Assembly (NCBI GenBank): GCA_965658965.1
Contig: CBFHVV010000040.1
Location: forward strand, 1 to 25,284
Source: Croceimicrobium sp965658965
Lineage (GTDB): Bacteria; Bacteroidota; Bacteroidia; Flavobacteriales; Schleiferiaceae
Direction of reading: 5' to 3'
DNA: 25,284 nt
Under the pieces are notes generated by a model, which did no database searches, was not told the DNA's origin, and saw only the letters and a program-made list of their open reading frames with translations. The position numbers were made by a program, and so were the translations under genes. Positions within the stretch are counted from its first letter, which is position 1, and the number at the start of each line of letters is the position of its first letter. This document shows, in pieces, positions 14,508 through 24,069 of the stretch.

Positions 14508-15969
14508 AAATTTTATCCTTGCCCTTTTATGCCTATTTGGCTCTTGCCTGATGGGTCAAGGTCAAGAGTTAAGTTTAAAAGAAGCTATTCAATCAGCCCA
14601 AAAGACTTCGCCCTCCTACTTTCGTGCGATAAACTTAGCCGAAAACCGATACTGGAATTACCGACAATTTAGAGCTAGTTTATTACCGCAGCTAAACTTA
14701 AGTGGTTCACTGCCCAATTACTCTAGTGCCATTGAAGTAGTTACCTTAGATGATGGAACTTTTGGCTTTGCAGAAAGAGAACAGTTATTTTTAAGCTCAA
14801 GCTTATCTATCGATCAAAACGTTGCTTTAACGGGCGGTAGACTTTCCTTGATTTCCAGTTTGCAACGCAGCAATGTTTACAGCCCCACTAACCGAATCAA
14901 CTACTTCTCTACCCCTATTTCACTGAGCTATTTCCAGCCCATGTTTTTATACAATGATATAAAGTGGAATAAAAAAATACAGCCCATCGCTTTCGAAGAA
15001 TCGCAACGAGCTTATACCGAAGATCTCGAAAACATCGCCAACGAGACTACCACTCTTTATTTCCGTGCCCTTAGTGCTGCAATTAGCAAACAGATTGCTG
15101 AGAAGAATTTAAAGAACAATGACACTATTTATAAGATTTCAAAAGGGCGCTATAATTTGGGGAAAATTGCAGAGAATGATCTTCTGCAAATTGAACTTAA
15201 CCTATTGAATGCCGAGAATGCTCTAACCAATGCCACTTTAAATTATGAAGTTGCCGCGCAAAACTTAAAACGCTTTTTAAATATTCCTACCGATCAAGAC
15301 CTTGATCTTAACATTCCTGCTGAAGTTCCACAGATTGAGGTTGATCTTCCCACTGCTTTGGCTGAAGCCCGCACTAACCGCTCCGTTGTTTTAGAGTTTC
15401 GTCGCCGGCGCTTAGAAGCAGATCAGCAAGTAGCGCAGGCACGCGGTAACACCAATTACAATTTCAACCTTAGTGCTAATTTTGGACTATCGCGCCAAGC
15501 CAATGATTTTGAAACGGTTTACGCTGACCCTTTCATGCGGCAACAGAATATCGTTGTTGGTGTAAATATTCCAATTGTAGATTGGGGACAAGCTCGCTCT
15601 CAAGTGCGCCGCGCCAAAGCTAATCGCGAACTAGCCGAAGTTAACATTCAGCAGGATGAAGTAAATTTTGAGCAAGAAATATTTCTTCAGGTAATGCAGT
15701 TCAATGCACAGTATCAACGTTTAAGAATCGCTGCTAAAGCTGATACGGTGGCACAAAAGCGCTATGAAGTAGCCCGACAGCGTTATCTTACCGGTAAAAT
15801 TAGTATTACAGATATAAATATTGCGCAAAGCGAAAAAGACGGTGCAAAGCAATCCTACATTTTAGAACTGCAACGCTTTTGGAATAACTACTACAATCTG
15901 CGTCGCCTTTGCCTTTATGACTTTGAGCGCAAGCAGAAAATAGACTATGTGGCCGAGTTTTTAGACTAA
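14500..15969 (+). CDS. TolC-family outer-membrane efflux channel
   Basis: This 489-residue protein has a signal peptide (MNKNFILALLCLFGSCLMGQ) and two structurally repeated halves of long helices plus barrel strands, as in TolC. Half one includes LKEAIQSAQ near the N-terminus, the barrel strands SLSIDQNVALTGGRLSL and YNLGKIAENDLLQIELNLLN. Half two includes ALAEARTNRSVVLEFRRRRL, ADQQVAQARGN, GVNIPIVDWGQARSQVRRAK and RYLTGKISITDINIAQSEKD. It overlaps the permease gene by eight bases (ATGAATAA arrangement), indicating translational coupling. It should form the exit duct for the adaptor-permease pair upstream. Confidence 0.95.
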   Translation: MNKNFILALLCLFGSCLMGQGQELSLKEAIQSAQKTSPSYFRAINLAENRYWNYRQFRASLLPQLNLSGSLPNYSSAIEVVTLDDGTFGFAEREQLFLSSSLSIDQNVALTGGRLSLISSLQRSNVYSPTNRINYFSTPISLSYFQPMFLYNDIKWNKKIQPIAFEESQRAYTEDLENIANETTTLYFRALSAAISKQIAEKNLKNNDTIYKISKGRYNLGKIAENDLLQIELNLLNAENALTNATLNYEVAAQNLKRFLNIPTDQDLDLNIPAEVPQIEVDLPTALAEARTNRSVVLEFRRRRLEADQQVAQARGNTNYNFNLSANFGLSRQANDFETVYADPFMRQQNIVVGVNIPIVDWGQARSQVRRAKANRELAEVNIQQDEVNFEQEIFLQVMQFNAQYQRLRIAAKADTVAQKRYEVARQRYLTGKISITDINIAQSEKDGAKQSYILELQRFWNNYYNLRRLCLYDFERKQKIDYVAEFLD

Positions 15970-16063
15970 GTCCTATGAATTACTTTAGTTATTTGCTTGC
16001 TCCCAAAATTTACAACTCGCATTAGAAATACCTCTTTAGTCTTTTGGAACAGGCGCATTAAAT

Positions 16064-16109
16064 AAAAACCCTTTAAACTTCCCTGTTAGTAGCAGTAAAG
16101 TTTAAAGGG
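16064..16109 (-). terminator. Hairpin terminator for the three-repeat T9SS gene
   Basis: Perfect 12-base arms ccctttaaactt (16069-16080) and aagtttaaaggg (16098-16109) flank a 17-base loop that contains its own ctg/cag pairing. On the minus strand the hairpin is followed by TTTTT, so it ends transcription of the gene at 16151-17896. It may also slow plus-strand transcription leaving the TolC gene, but there the T tail is poor. Confidence 0.75.
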
Positions 16110-16150
16110 AGTAATTTCTTAGACCGATTAAAGAGCAGGATATTAGGCTT

Positions 16151-17896
16151 TTACTCAATGATCACCTTTAGGCAACTTTCGCCAGTATTAGTTTTCACCT
16201 GCAATAGGTAAATACCACTCTTTAATCTTTTAGTATTTATGGTAAAGCGTGAAGCCTTAGCCTCAGTCTCATAAACAAGACTTCCTAATAAATCATAAAG
16301 CCTAATTGATTGAAGGGCTTCGCTCTCCGAACTTATTGTGAGGTAATGCCTCGCAGGGTTGGGAAAAACCTTAAAGTCGTCCGAAAGGCTAAAGTTATCT
16401 ATATCCACCGAGCCACTGCTGTTAGTCTGTACAATATCGTCAATGTAAAAGGTTGAGCTAGGTGAAGCATCACCCACCACACCGTAACCATACATAAAGG
16501 TCAATACATTATAAACGGGTGGATCGCCGCTAAAATCCCATGTATAAGTAGCCCAGGCCCCAGAAACGGTGGTAAGTACATCTTTTTCGTTAGCCGCACC
16601 GGAGCTTGTACTTTCTACTTTTAATTTAAGCGTGGTCCCCACCGGAGCATCGGTATAGACTTTCATGGTAATGGCGCTTAAATTGGAAAAATCTAAATAA
16701 GCTGTCAGCGGCAAGAGGCTACGCGCCCAAACCTGTCCGCCACTTTTTAAAAATTGAGCCACGGTAGCACTAGTGTTTATTCCGTTAGGTGCTGGATTGG
16801 CAACTATAGTGGTATAAGCTCCAAATTGATTGATGAAGTCGGAGCTTTGAACGCTTGATTCGAAGTCTATTGGCATAGCTGCCGGCACTGGAGGACTTGG
16901 CGCTGGCCCGCTTAATTGCTCAATATCATCAAAAAGAAAAGTGGAACTTGCACTACCATCGCCAATCTGTCCAAAGTCGAAAAGAAATGCAATTCTATCA
17001 TAAGGGCCAGACTGACCATAAAAATTCCAATTTAGCGTTTCCCATGCTCCCGATACGGTAGTAAGAACATCTAAACTATAAGTCCCTCGTGGCTCTTCTA
17101 GCTGTAACTTAATTCTTGTACCCACGGGTGCGGTGGTATAAAACTTCATGGATAAATGCCACATACTCGATAGATCTATAGTATCACTCAGAAAGATCTT
17201 ACTCCCTGCCCATATATCTCCAGGATTGCGCACTAGCTGAGCTACTGAATCGCTATTGTTAATGCCACTTTTAACGGGGTTAGCAATGATGTTGGCCATA
17301 CCTCCAGAAAAGTTTAAAAAATCTGTATCAAGCATCCCCGATTCAAAATCGATGGGAAGAGTTAATAATTGAGGTGCAGTTGGACCTGCTACTTGTTCCA
17401 CGTCATCAAAGTAGAAAGTAGAATTCGCGCTACCGTTCCCTACATTTCCAAAATCAAACATAAAAACAAGTTCATTCAAGTAGCTAGGAGTTCCGATAAA
17501 AATCCATTCTAGGGTTTCCCACGAACCAGAAGCAGTGGTAAAAGCATCCACCTCTACCGATGGGCCATTTCCTTCGAGCTTTAACTTTACTATCGTGCCA
17601 ACCGGGGCAGTAGTATATACTTTCATGGTAATTTTAGTGAGGATGGAGAAGCTTAGATTGGATGCTAAAACCACTTTACTACCTGCCCAAATTGCACCGC
17701 CATTCCTTACAATTCTGGCTACAGAACCGCTGGTATTTAGGCCAGTAACTTGTGGATTGCCTATAATACTGGCTACTCCTCCGTCAAAATCAACGAAAGC
17801 CGGATTAGCCGAAGTACTTTCGAAATCAAAAGGTAAGCTCTGTGCACTAAGCAGCTGGCAAAGTAGCAAACTAAGGGAAAGCAAAATTTTTTTCAT
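16151..17896 (-). CDS. Secreted T9SS type A protein with three carbohydrate-binding-like repeats
   Basis: This 581-residue protein has a signal peptide (MKKILLSLSLLLCQLLSAQ) and three copies of one ~150-residue beta-sandwich unit at about 21-168, 180-328 and 341-490. It ends in a type A sorting domain (508-581, VFPNPARHYLTIS to SGIYLLQVKTNTG). Each unit reads: (M/L)P(F/I)DFES, IxxNPxxxGxNxSxxVAxxxxxxGxxWAxS, a MKxYTxAPVG strand, TTxSGxWxT, then FxxDDIxQ. This pattern resembles domains that accompany glycoside hydrolases in marine Bacteroidota, but no catalytic domain is present. A single copy of the same unit occurs in the divergent gene at 18352. Surface polysaccharide binding is an inference. 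Confidence 0.85.
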   Translation of the reverse strand: MKKILLSLSLLLCQLLSAQSLPFDFESTSANPAFVDFDGGVASIIGNPQVTGLNTSGSVARIVRNGGAIWAGSKVVLASNLSFSILTKITMKVYTTAPVGTIVKLKLEGNGPSVEVDAFTTASGSWETLEWIFIGTPSYLNELVFMFDFGNVGNGSANSTFYFDDVEQVAGPTAPQLLTLPIDFESGMLDTDFLNFSGGMANIIANPVKSGINNSDSVAQLVRNPGDIWAGSKIFLSDTIDLSSMWHLSMKFYTTAPVGTRIKLQLEEPRGTYSLDVLTTVSGAWETLNWNFYGQSGPYDRIAFLFDFGQIGDGSASSTFLFDDIEQLSGPAPSPPVPAAMPIDFESSVQSSDFINQFGAYTTIVANPAPNGINTSATVAQFLKSGGQVWARSLLPLTAYLDFSNLSAITMKVYTDAPVGTTLKLKVESTSSGAANEKDVLTTVSGAWATYTWDFSGDPPVYNVLTFMYGYGVVGDASPSSTFYIDDIVQTNSSGSVDIDNFSLSDDFKVFPNPARHYLTISSESEALQSIRLYDLLGSLVYETEAKASRFTINTKRLKSGIYLLQVKTNTGESCLKVIIE

Positions 17897-17938
17897 CCTC
17901 TTTTTAAGGTAATTTGAGACGTAGTATCGCCTTCTCGT

Positions 17939-17968
17939 TAATTATACAGAATCCTGTTTTTTGGTCAA
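17939..17968 (-). promoter_or_regulatory. Likely promoter of the three-repeat T9SS gene
   Basis: On the minus strand, TTG (complement of 17966-17968) is followed after exactly 19 bases by TATAATTA (complement of 17939-17946), a partial match to TAnnTTTG. It lies about 43 bases upstream of the ATG. Spacing matches the divergent promoter at 18281-18310. Confidence 0.45.
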
Positions 17969-18280
17969 GGCCACATTAGAATTCACCAATCTTTCAACAA
18001 ACAAATCTTGTGCAAGCTAAAGAAAATTGCTTTTAGTTAATTTAACTATAAGAAAAGTTACCTGATAAATTTTATCCAACTTCTTGTTTTCGCTCAGAAC
18101 TCTTAAGAAAATAGACTCACCTCTCTGCTATAAGTACTAATGGAAAAAGAAGAATTAAAACACAGAATCCTGATTAACATCACTTTACAATTTACAAACT
18201 GAGAGATTAAAAAGATACCGACTCCCTTATCACTACAAAAAACAGGAAGCGATCACTAGCAAATACTACTAAATAAAAAC
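17969..18280. other. AT-rich gap between divergent T9SS genes
   Basis: No gene, RNA or strong hairpin is visible between the two divergent promoters. The stretch is A-rich, with short direct runs only. Confidence 0.5.
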
Positions 18281-18310
18281 TTGTCTATTAGAGGCTTATA
18301 GTTATATTTA
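18281..18310 (+). promoter_or_regulatory. Promoter of the one-repeat T9SS gene
   Basis: TTG at 18281-18283 is followed after 19 bases by TATATTTA at 18303-18310, seven of eight positions of the TAnnTTTG element. The gene starts about 42 bases downstream. Architecture and spacing mirror the divergent promoter on the other side of the gap. Confidence 0.5.
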
Positions 18311-18351
18311 CCATAACATTCTCAACTACGAGGGCGTTTAAACAATTATTT

Positions 18352-19158
18352 ATGCATAAAATTACTAAGACGATTTTAACTCTGGCCCTACCGCTTTTTG
18401 CACTAGCACAGAACGGGCCCATTGATTTTGAAGCGAATGGTGAAGGTGGCAGCTGGGCCTGGGCTGTTTTTGAAAATGATAGCAATCCGGCTTTGGAGAT
18501 AATCCCTAACCCAGACCCTAGCGGTATAAATACCTCAGCCACGGTAGCAAAATTTACCGCTCTACAAGCAGGACAGCCTTGGGCTGGTTGCGAAAGCTTA
18601 CACGGTGCTGGAACCGGTTCCTTTGCCATTGATAGTGGTAATTACCTTATTCGTATCATGGTCTGGAAATCAGAAATTAGTGATGTTGGTATTAAGCTGG
18701 TTCGCCCTGATAGCTGGTCCTTAGGCGAAATACTAGTAGCTAACACCAAAATTAATGAGTGGGAACAACTCACCTTTGACTTTTCAGCACACATTGGCTT
18801 AAGCCCAGATTATGATCAGGTGGTAATTTTCCCTGACTTTCAGACTAGGGGTTCTGACCAGGTAATTTACTTTGACAATGTTTTTGGCGACGCTTCAACT
18901 ATCGGCTTAAATGAAGCTAAAATCAGTAGCACTAAGGTTTACCCCAATCCTGGTAAAAGCTTGGTTACTATAGAGAGTGAAACATTCATTCATAATCTAA
19001 AGGTTTACAACACTACTGGTCAGTTGGTATTGGCTAAAGATGTAAATGGTTTGCGCACTACGGTAGATGCGATTGAATTAAACAATGGTGTTTATATTAT
19101 TCATGTCGAGAAAGAAAATCACACCGAAAAACTACGCTGGTTGAAGCAAGACCAATAA
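18352..19158 (+). CDS. Secreted T9SS type A protein with one carbohydrate-binding-like domain
   Basis: This 268-residue protein has a signal peptide (MHKITKTILTLALPLFALAQ), one beta-sandwich unit (about 22-180) and a type A sorting domain (about 190-268: VYPNPGKSLVTIES, LKVYNTTGQLVLAKDV, NGVYIIHVEK). The unit has the same skeleton as the repeats in the divergent gene: PIDFEA, IIPNPDPSGINTSATVAKF, GQPWAGCE, WEQLTFDFSA and IYFDNVFG. Both genes probably arose from one module. A strong terminator follows at 19184-19225. No enzymatic residues are recognisable; binding of an extracellular polymer is the likeliest role, by inference. Confidence 0.85.
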   Translation: MHKITKTILTLALPLFALAQNGPIDFEANGEGGSWAWAVFENDSNPALEIIPNPDPSGINTSATVAKFTALQAGQPWAGCESLHGAGTGSFAIDSGNYLIRIMVWKSEISDVGIKLVRPDSWSLGEILVANTKINEWEQLTFDFSAHIGLSPDYDQVVIFPDFQTRGSDQVIYFDNVFGDASTIGLNEAKISSTKVYPNPGKSLVTIESETFIHNLKVYNTTGQLVLAKDVNGLRTTVDAIELNNGVYIIHVEKENHTEKLRWLKQDQ

Positions 19159-19183
19159 GGCAGTATTATATACAAAGTGAAAT

Positions 19184-19225
19184 CCTAGACGGTGTTTAAT
19201 GCTAAGCACTGTCTAGGTTTTTTTT
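19184..19225 (+). terminator. Strong Rho-independent terminator
   Basis: A 15-base-pair stem (19184-19198 with 19203-19217, two G-U pairs) carries a 4-base loop (atgc) and is followed by eight T residues. It begins 26 bases after the stop codon of the one-repeat T9SS gene. Confidence 0.93.
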
Positions 19226-19500
19226 ATGACCAAACTTTTGCCTATCACACATTTTAACATAAAATTTATGTTTAGCAACAGCCCTAAAACACCATAAATA
19301 TTCAATATCCGCAATGAATATCAACACTTGAAGTGAATATATTTCTTAATGGGATTAGTATTAGCTCTGCACATCTGCCTAAGCACGAAATTAAAGCCAG
19401 TTGCAGACCAGAAATTCTATAAAGAACCCGAATAATTAAAAGCCGAAATAAAGCTTCCTAAGTTTCTACTTCCTCTTAGCGTGCTCCCCAAATTTCTAGC
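19226..19500. other. Gap between convergent T9SS genes
   Basis: I see no gene here. The only structure is a tiny cacttgaagtg hairpin near 19330. No minus-strand terminator with a T tail is obvious after the large gene that ends at 19501. Confidence 0.45.
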
Positions 19501-22500
19501 TTACTTAATGGTTATTTTAAGCGCCTTTGACTGAGGCATTTTCACAATTAAAAGGTAGTCGCCAGAGGCTAAAGCAGAAACATCAAATTGATACTCTTGC
19601 TCTGATTTAGAGAGTAGTGGCACTTGATATTGCTTACCACTCGTATCGAACCACAAGAGTTCCGAAGGATGCATTTGTTGATTTTCAAAAACCACCATTA
19701 ACCTATCCTCAGCCGGATTTGGGTACACTGAAATTTGGGTCTGCTCATCTTCTGTTAAAGAAATAGGACCACTTAAAGGATAAGCCAAGGTATCAGACAA
19801 TCCACAATCGGCTTTGATGATCAGTCGAGTGAGGTAATTTAAACTATTGGTGGGGTAAATGTGAGTGGGCGTTAAAGTAGTCGAGTCTACACTGCCATCG
19901 CCGAAATCCCAAAAGTATGAATCGGCAAAAGTAGAAGCCGTTCCATCGAAATTAGCAATTAAAATATTGGAGAAGGTACTAGTGCTAGTGGTAAAGGAAG
20001 CGGAAGGTTTATCACAAATTAAGATTTGGATTGTGGTTGTATCGCTTAGACCACAGTCGTTCGTAACAACCAAGCTAATCGTGTAAGTGCCTCTTGCTGG
20101 AAAGCTTATCTGAGGCGTATCTACAATTGCGTTGCCTGCTAAACCAAAATCCCAAAAATACTGCGATGCGCCTGAAGATGATTGGCCGTTAAAGTTTACC
20201 GTCAGGCCCGTTCTGCTGTAATTAATTACAGATTGAGGAGCCTCACACACCTGAATACTCTTTAGCAAGGTGTCTTTTAAACCACAGGTATCAGTGGTAA
20301 TTAAGCGAACCGTATAAACACCTCCGCTTAAATAAGTATGGTTGGGGCTTAAGCCAGTGGCGTTATTTCCATCGCCAAAATCCCAGCTGTAACTAAGTGC
20401 TGATCCCACCGATGCTGAAGCATCAAAACTAAGACTAAGGCTGCTATCTTGATGACTAAAATCTGCTAGGGGCGCAGAACAATTTGTAGTGAAGGCATAG
20501 GGCCCTGCCCAACCGCTTTTGCTGTTTCTACAACTATCTTGCACATAAAACTCATAAGCAGTAAAAGCCTGCAAACCAATTAGGCTGTAAGAAGAGCTTA
20601 AACCATTTAGCCTGGTACCAGAGCCTAAATTAAATCCGGCTAAGCCAAATTCAATACTACTATGAGCACTGCCAGAAATCCAATTAAGAATAGCTGAATT
20701 AGTGGTAATGCCTGTAGCGTTTAAGCCAAGCGGATCATTACAAGTTCTGTCAATAATTTCTACATCATCAATGGCTATATTTGCTTTCCCCTGTCCATTT
20801 CCATTGATGGCTGCAAAAACAATTTTAAAAGTATCACCTTGAAAAGTCGAAAGTGAGATGCTACGCTGCATCCAAGCAGCGTTTTTAGTGTTTTGTTGTT
20901 GCCCGATTAGAGAATCGATAAGTTGCCGAGAATCATCTTGATATTCGATATAAACTAAAAGCTTTTGGATTTGCGGACCATACATGTGATACCAAAAGTT
21001 TAATTCGGGTTGTTGCAATCCAAAATTGACAATAACAGGACTGCGCAGCTCATTTGGTCCCATATTGGAGGGAGCGGAAGAGAGTTTTTCTGTCATCAAG
21101 TAGTTTCCAGTACCCGCATGAGAAGTCGAGGGACCACTGAAACTGCTGGAACTTGCTCCAGTGCTAGTTTGCCAAACCTTATAAATGCTATCAGATCTGC
21201 GCCAGCATTTATCAATTTCGCCAGCTTGCACTGCGCTTGTTGCAGCTATCCAAATTGGGCCATCAAAACTTTCGTAGAAGGGTACCGTGGTGGGCGGACA
21301 ATCGGTAATAATAAAGATTGGACCTAACCATGAGCTTACATCAGGACCGCAGCTATCTCTTACCCATAGTTCATAAGTGGTACCAGGATTAAGATTAGTT
21401 AAAGCAAAGGAATCGTTAACTGCTGAACTTTGAAATTGAAAACTTCCTCCTTGCGGTCGATGTTTTACAATCCAGTTATTTGCTCCCCCCGTGCTCCATC
21501 GAAATGATGCTTCGGTGCTACCTACATTTATAGCTTCTAAGTTTGAGGGAGGCAAACAGTTAGGGTTGTTGTGAATAGAAACATCATCGATACCCCCAGC
21601 AGTAGTAGCATAGAGATTACTACCGATAGTTTGGAAGCGCAAGCGAATGGTATCATTTCTAAAGGCCATAAGATCTACCACTTTCTCTATCCAAGCATCG
21701 GAGGTGGAAAGTTGCTGTGGACCAAAAATCGTAGTAACATTTTGCCACCCAGTGCCGTTATTTACCTCCACTTGAATTTGGTTACTAGAAAAGCTATAGC
21801 CACCCAGGTAATACCAAAAAGAAAGCTCAGGACGATTTAAATTAGTTAAATCAATATGTGGTGAAGTGAAGGATGTAGCGGTATTAGTTCCATTCCCTAA
21901 AAAGAGAGAGCCACCAATATATTTACCACTACCGGTGGTATGGTCTTGTGTAGGCAGTAAATTATTTGGCAAAATTGTGGCTGGCGAAGGCTGCCAAATA
22001 GCCCCTAATTCATTGCTTCTTTCCCAGCATGGGTCTAGACTTCCCGTGCTAAACCAAGATGTTTGAACTTGAAAAAGACTGCCTTCGAAATCTTGAAAAT
22101 AAGGGGTAGAATCTGGCTGGCATGGCGTTTTAAAATCTAAAGGAGCACTCCAATCACTTACGAGCCCCGGGCCACAGCTATCCCGTACCCAAATTGTGTA
22201 ATCTGTTCCAGCCTGCAATTGATTCAAAAAGAGTGGATTGGAACTACTTGCTGTCAGTAAATTTGAACTACCATTAGTCTGTAGTCTTACAATCCAATTG
22301 GTGGCCCCACCACTTAACCAACTAATGGCAGCCGAAGTAAAACCCACTTGATCCAATTGCAGATTAGTGGGCTTCCGACAAGGTAGTGCCTCGGCAATAG
22401 AGAAATCATCTATGGCAATGCGCGAAAGAGAGGACCAATTGCTAGCCGCAATGCCAGTAAATTTAACTTTCACAGTCTTTCCGCTGTAGGAAGGTAAAGC

Positions 22501-24069
22501 TATAATATGTTCAGTCCATGGCGCTGTTTTAGAAAGTTGCTGAGGACCGACAATTCTTTTAATTCGTTTAAAGCCATCACCGCTATCAATGGCAATATCA
22601 AAGGCTACAATTTGTAAACCAAACATGTGAGTCCAAAAAATCAATTCGGGATTTGCTATGGTATTGAGGTCGATTAATGGACTGGTAACACTGCTACGCG
22701 CGTTCCCTTTTTGATTGGGACGATTAGCAACGATAAACTGACTTCCCCCGGGAGTGTGATTATTAGCTCCTGGGCCACTTTGCATATAACTTAAACTGGG
22801 AGGACCGACGTTCCATTTAAAGTCGAAGTAATTAAAACGATCCCAACAAGGCTCTAATCCCCCATTTGGCCAAGCATTCCCTTCAAAGTCCTCTGTATAA
22901 GGGGCGCTTTGTGGTGTGCAATCTGTTTGCACTCTCAAAGCAGCTGTCCAACTACTGGCCTGAGCTGTACCACACTGATCGCGGAGATAAAAATCGTAAT
23001 CTGTGTTGGCTACTAGATTATTTATGCGAAAAGGCGGGGAAGCAATTGAAAGCTGTGTTCCCGTGCCTAGGCTAAAACCTTTTAAGCCATATTCAATGGT
23101 ATAGCTAGCTCCTGTTCCCGTATCCCAGTCTAATAGCACAGATGTATCATTCTGAGAAATATTGCGGAAAAAGCTAGATGCCTGACATGCGCTTGAGTCG
23201 TAAATTGATAAATCGTCGATTGCCATTTGCACCGCAGTGCCATTGCCATAGCCCACAAATTGAAGAGTGATAATACTATCTTTAAAACTAGCAAGAGACA
23301 ATATCTGCGCAAGCCAAGGTTCTTCTTGACTGAACTGTTGCTCCCCTTGAAAAGTATGTAGCGTATCCCAATTAATACCCGAAGTATTACGAGCCATTAC
23401 TTGAAGTGAGTCTATTCCAGCTCCATACAAATGATACCAAAATTTAAGTTGAGGATTAGTCAGTCCCAGTAAGTTGAGCGCAGGTGATATAATGCTAGAG
23501 ACCGAATCCTGAGAAATTCCCAAAGCATTAAGGTGAATAAATTTACCATAGCCCGAAGTGTGGTCTCCTAATGGGCCCGTATTAAGACGTGTATCGTGGG
23601 CAGGGCCAGCCGCCCAAAAAGTATTACTAGCTTGAGGGCTTACATTCCAACAAGTACCAAGGTTACCAGTTCCAGTTGGATTAGTAGGACTTTGCCACAC
23701 TGCGCCTTCAAAGTTAAAAGTTACAGGGGCATTAATTACATAGCCGCAACTGCTAGTAAAGGAAAAGCTTGCCCAAGAACTAGTTAGCGCACCACAGCTT
23801 CTGCGAATAAATACGCGGTAGGTAGTAGCCGGCAGGAGATTAGTAAGCGATATGATGCTATTAGTGGTATTGATCGTAGTTCCATTGCCAAGGCTAAAGC
23901 CATTCAAGCCATATTCGACTTCCCATGGCCCCATACCACTGGCCTGAAGATCAATGTCAATAGAAGTACTGGTAATATTATTGGCAGTGAAATTACTCGG
24001 AGGCAAACACTGGGCTTTAAGCCCGAGGTTTAAAATAAAACATAGCAAAATCGCAGTTATAGTTCTCAT
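19501..24069 (-). CDS. Giant secreted T9SS type A protein with Fn3, MAM-like and PKD domains
   Basis: A 1522-residue protein. ATG 24069 is preferred over GTG 24087 because it directly precedes the signal peptide (MRTITAILLCFILNLGLKAQ). Four cassettes of about 275 residues follow, each a fibronectin type III domain (opening CxxPSN-like, with CG near its end and WVRDSCGP-type strands) then a MAM-like jelly-roll domain (FEG/FDGxxW, CWxxS, SPxIxL, LxFWYHMYG, then IAIDDxSI). A fifth Fn3 (about 1110-1196) leads into three PKD domains (about 1197-1275, 1275-1350, 1352-1435; YSWDFGDG, YFWDFGLAG, YFWDFGDG). The last 77 residues form a type A sorting domain (VYPNPAEDRLMV). Such proteins are usually surface adhesins or binding proteins. 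No peptidase motif is seen. Cysteines are regularly placed, suggesting one disulfide per domain. Confidence 0.92.
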   Translation of the reverse strand: MRTITAILLCFILNLGLKAQCLPPSNFTANNITSTSIDIDLQASGMGPWEVEYGLNGFSLGNGTTINTTNSIISLTNLLPATTYRVFIRRSCGALTSSWASFSFTSSCGYVINAPVTFNFEGAVWQSPTNPTGTGNLGTCWNVSPQASNTFWAAGPAHDTRLNTGPLGDHTSGYGKFIHLNALGISQDSVSSIISPALNLLGLTNPQLKFWYHLYGAGIDSLQVMARNTSGINWDTLHTFQGEQQFSQEEPWLAQILSLASFKDSIITLQFVGYGNGTAVQMAIDDLSIYDSSACQASSFFRNISQNDTSVLLDWDTGTGASYTIEYGLKGFSLGTGTQLSIASPPFRINNLVANTDYDFYLRDQCGTAQASSWTAALRVQTDCTPQSAPYTEDFEGNAWPNGGLEPCWDRFNYFDFKWNVGPPSLSYMQSGPGANNHTPGGSQFIVANRPNQKGNARSSVTSPLIDLNTIANPELIFWTHMFGLQIVAFDIAIDSGDGFKRIKRIVGPQQLSKTAPWTEHIIALPSYSGKTVKVKFTGIAASNWSSLSRIAIDDFSIAEALPCRKPTNLQLDQVGFTSAAISWLSGGATNWIVRLQTNGSSNLLTASSSNPLFLNQLQAGTDYTIWVRDSCGPGLVSDWSAPLDFKTPCQPDSTPYFQDFEGSLFQVQTSWFSTGSLDPCWERSNELGAIWQPSPATILPNNLLPTQDHTTGSGKYIGGSLFLGNGTNTATSFTSPHIDLTNLNRPELSFWYYLGGYSFSSNQIQVEVNNGTGWQNVTTIFGPQQLSTSDAWIEKVVDLMAFRNDTIRLRFQTIGSNLYATTAGGIDDVSIHNNPNCLPPSNLEAINVGSTEASFRWSTGGANNWIVKHRPQGGSFQFQSSAVNDSFALTNLNPGTTYELWVRDSCGPDVSSWLGPIFIITDCPPTTVPFYESFDGPIWIAATSAVQAGEIDKCWRRSDSIYKVWQTSTGASSSSFSGPSTSHAGTGNYLMTEKLSSAPSNMGPNELRSPVIVNFGLQQPELNFWYHMYGPQIQKLLVYIEYQDDSRQLIDSLIGQQQNTKNAAWMQRSISLSTFQGDTFKIVFAAINGNGQGKANIAIDDVEIIDRTCNDPLGLNATGITTNSAILNWISGSAHSSIEFGLAGFNLGSGTRLNGLSSSYSLIGLQAFTAYEFYVQDSCRNSKSGWAGPYAFTTNCSAPLADFSHQDSSLSLSFDASASVGSALSYSWDFGDGNNATGLSPNHTYLSGGVYTVRLITTDTCGLKDTLLKSIQVCEAPQSVINYSRTGLTVNFNGQSSSGASQYFWDFGLAGNAIVDTPQISFPARGTYTISLVVTNDCGLSDTTTIQILICDKPSASFTTSTSTFSNILIANFDGTASTFADSYFWDFGDGSVDSTTLTPTHIYPTNSLNYLTRLIIKADCGLSDTLAYPLSGPISLTEDEQTQISVYPNPAEDRLMVVFENQQMHPSELLWFDTSGKQYQVPLLSKSEQEYQFDVSALASGDYLLIVKMPQSKALKITIK

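Noticed and set aside
17535..17912. 125-codon plus-strand open frame inside the three-repeat T9SS gene
   Set aside because: It is antisense to a clearly coding repeat protein; its openness follows from the codon pattern on the other strand.
18288..18629. 113-codon minus-strand open frame over the one-repeat T9SS gene
   Set aside because: It overlaps the signal peptide and domain of a well-supported gene and its promoter.
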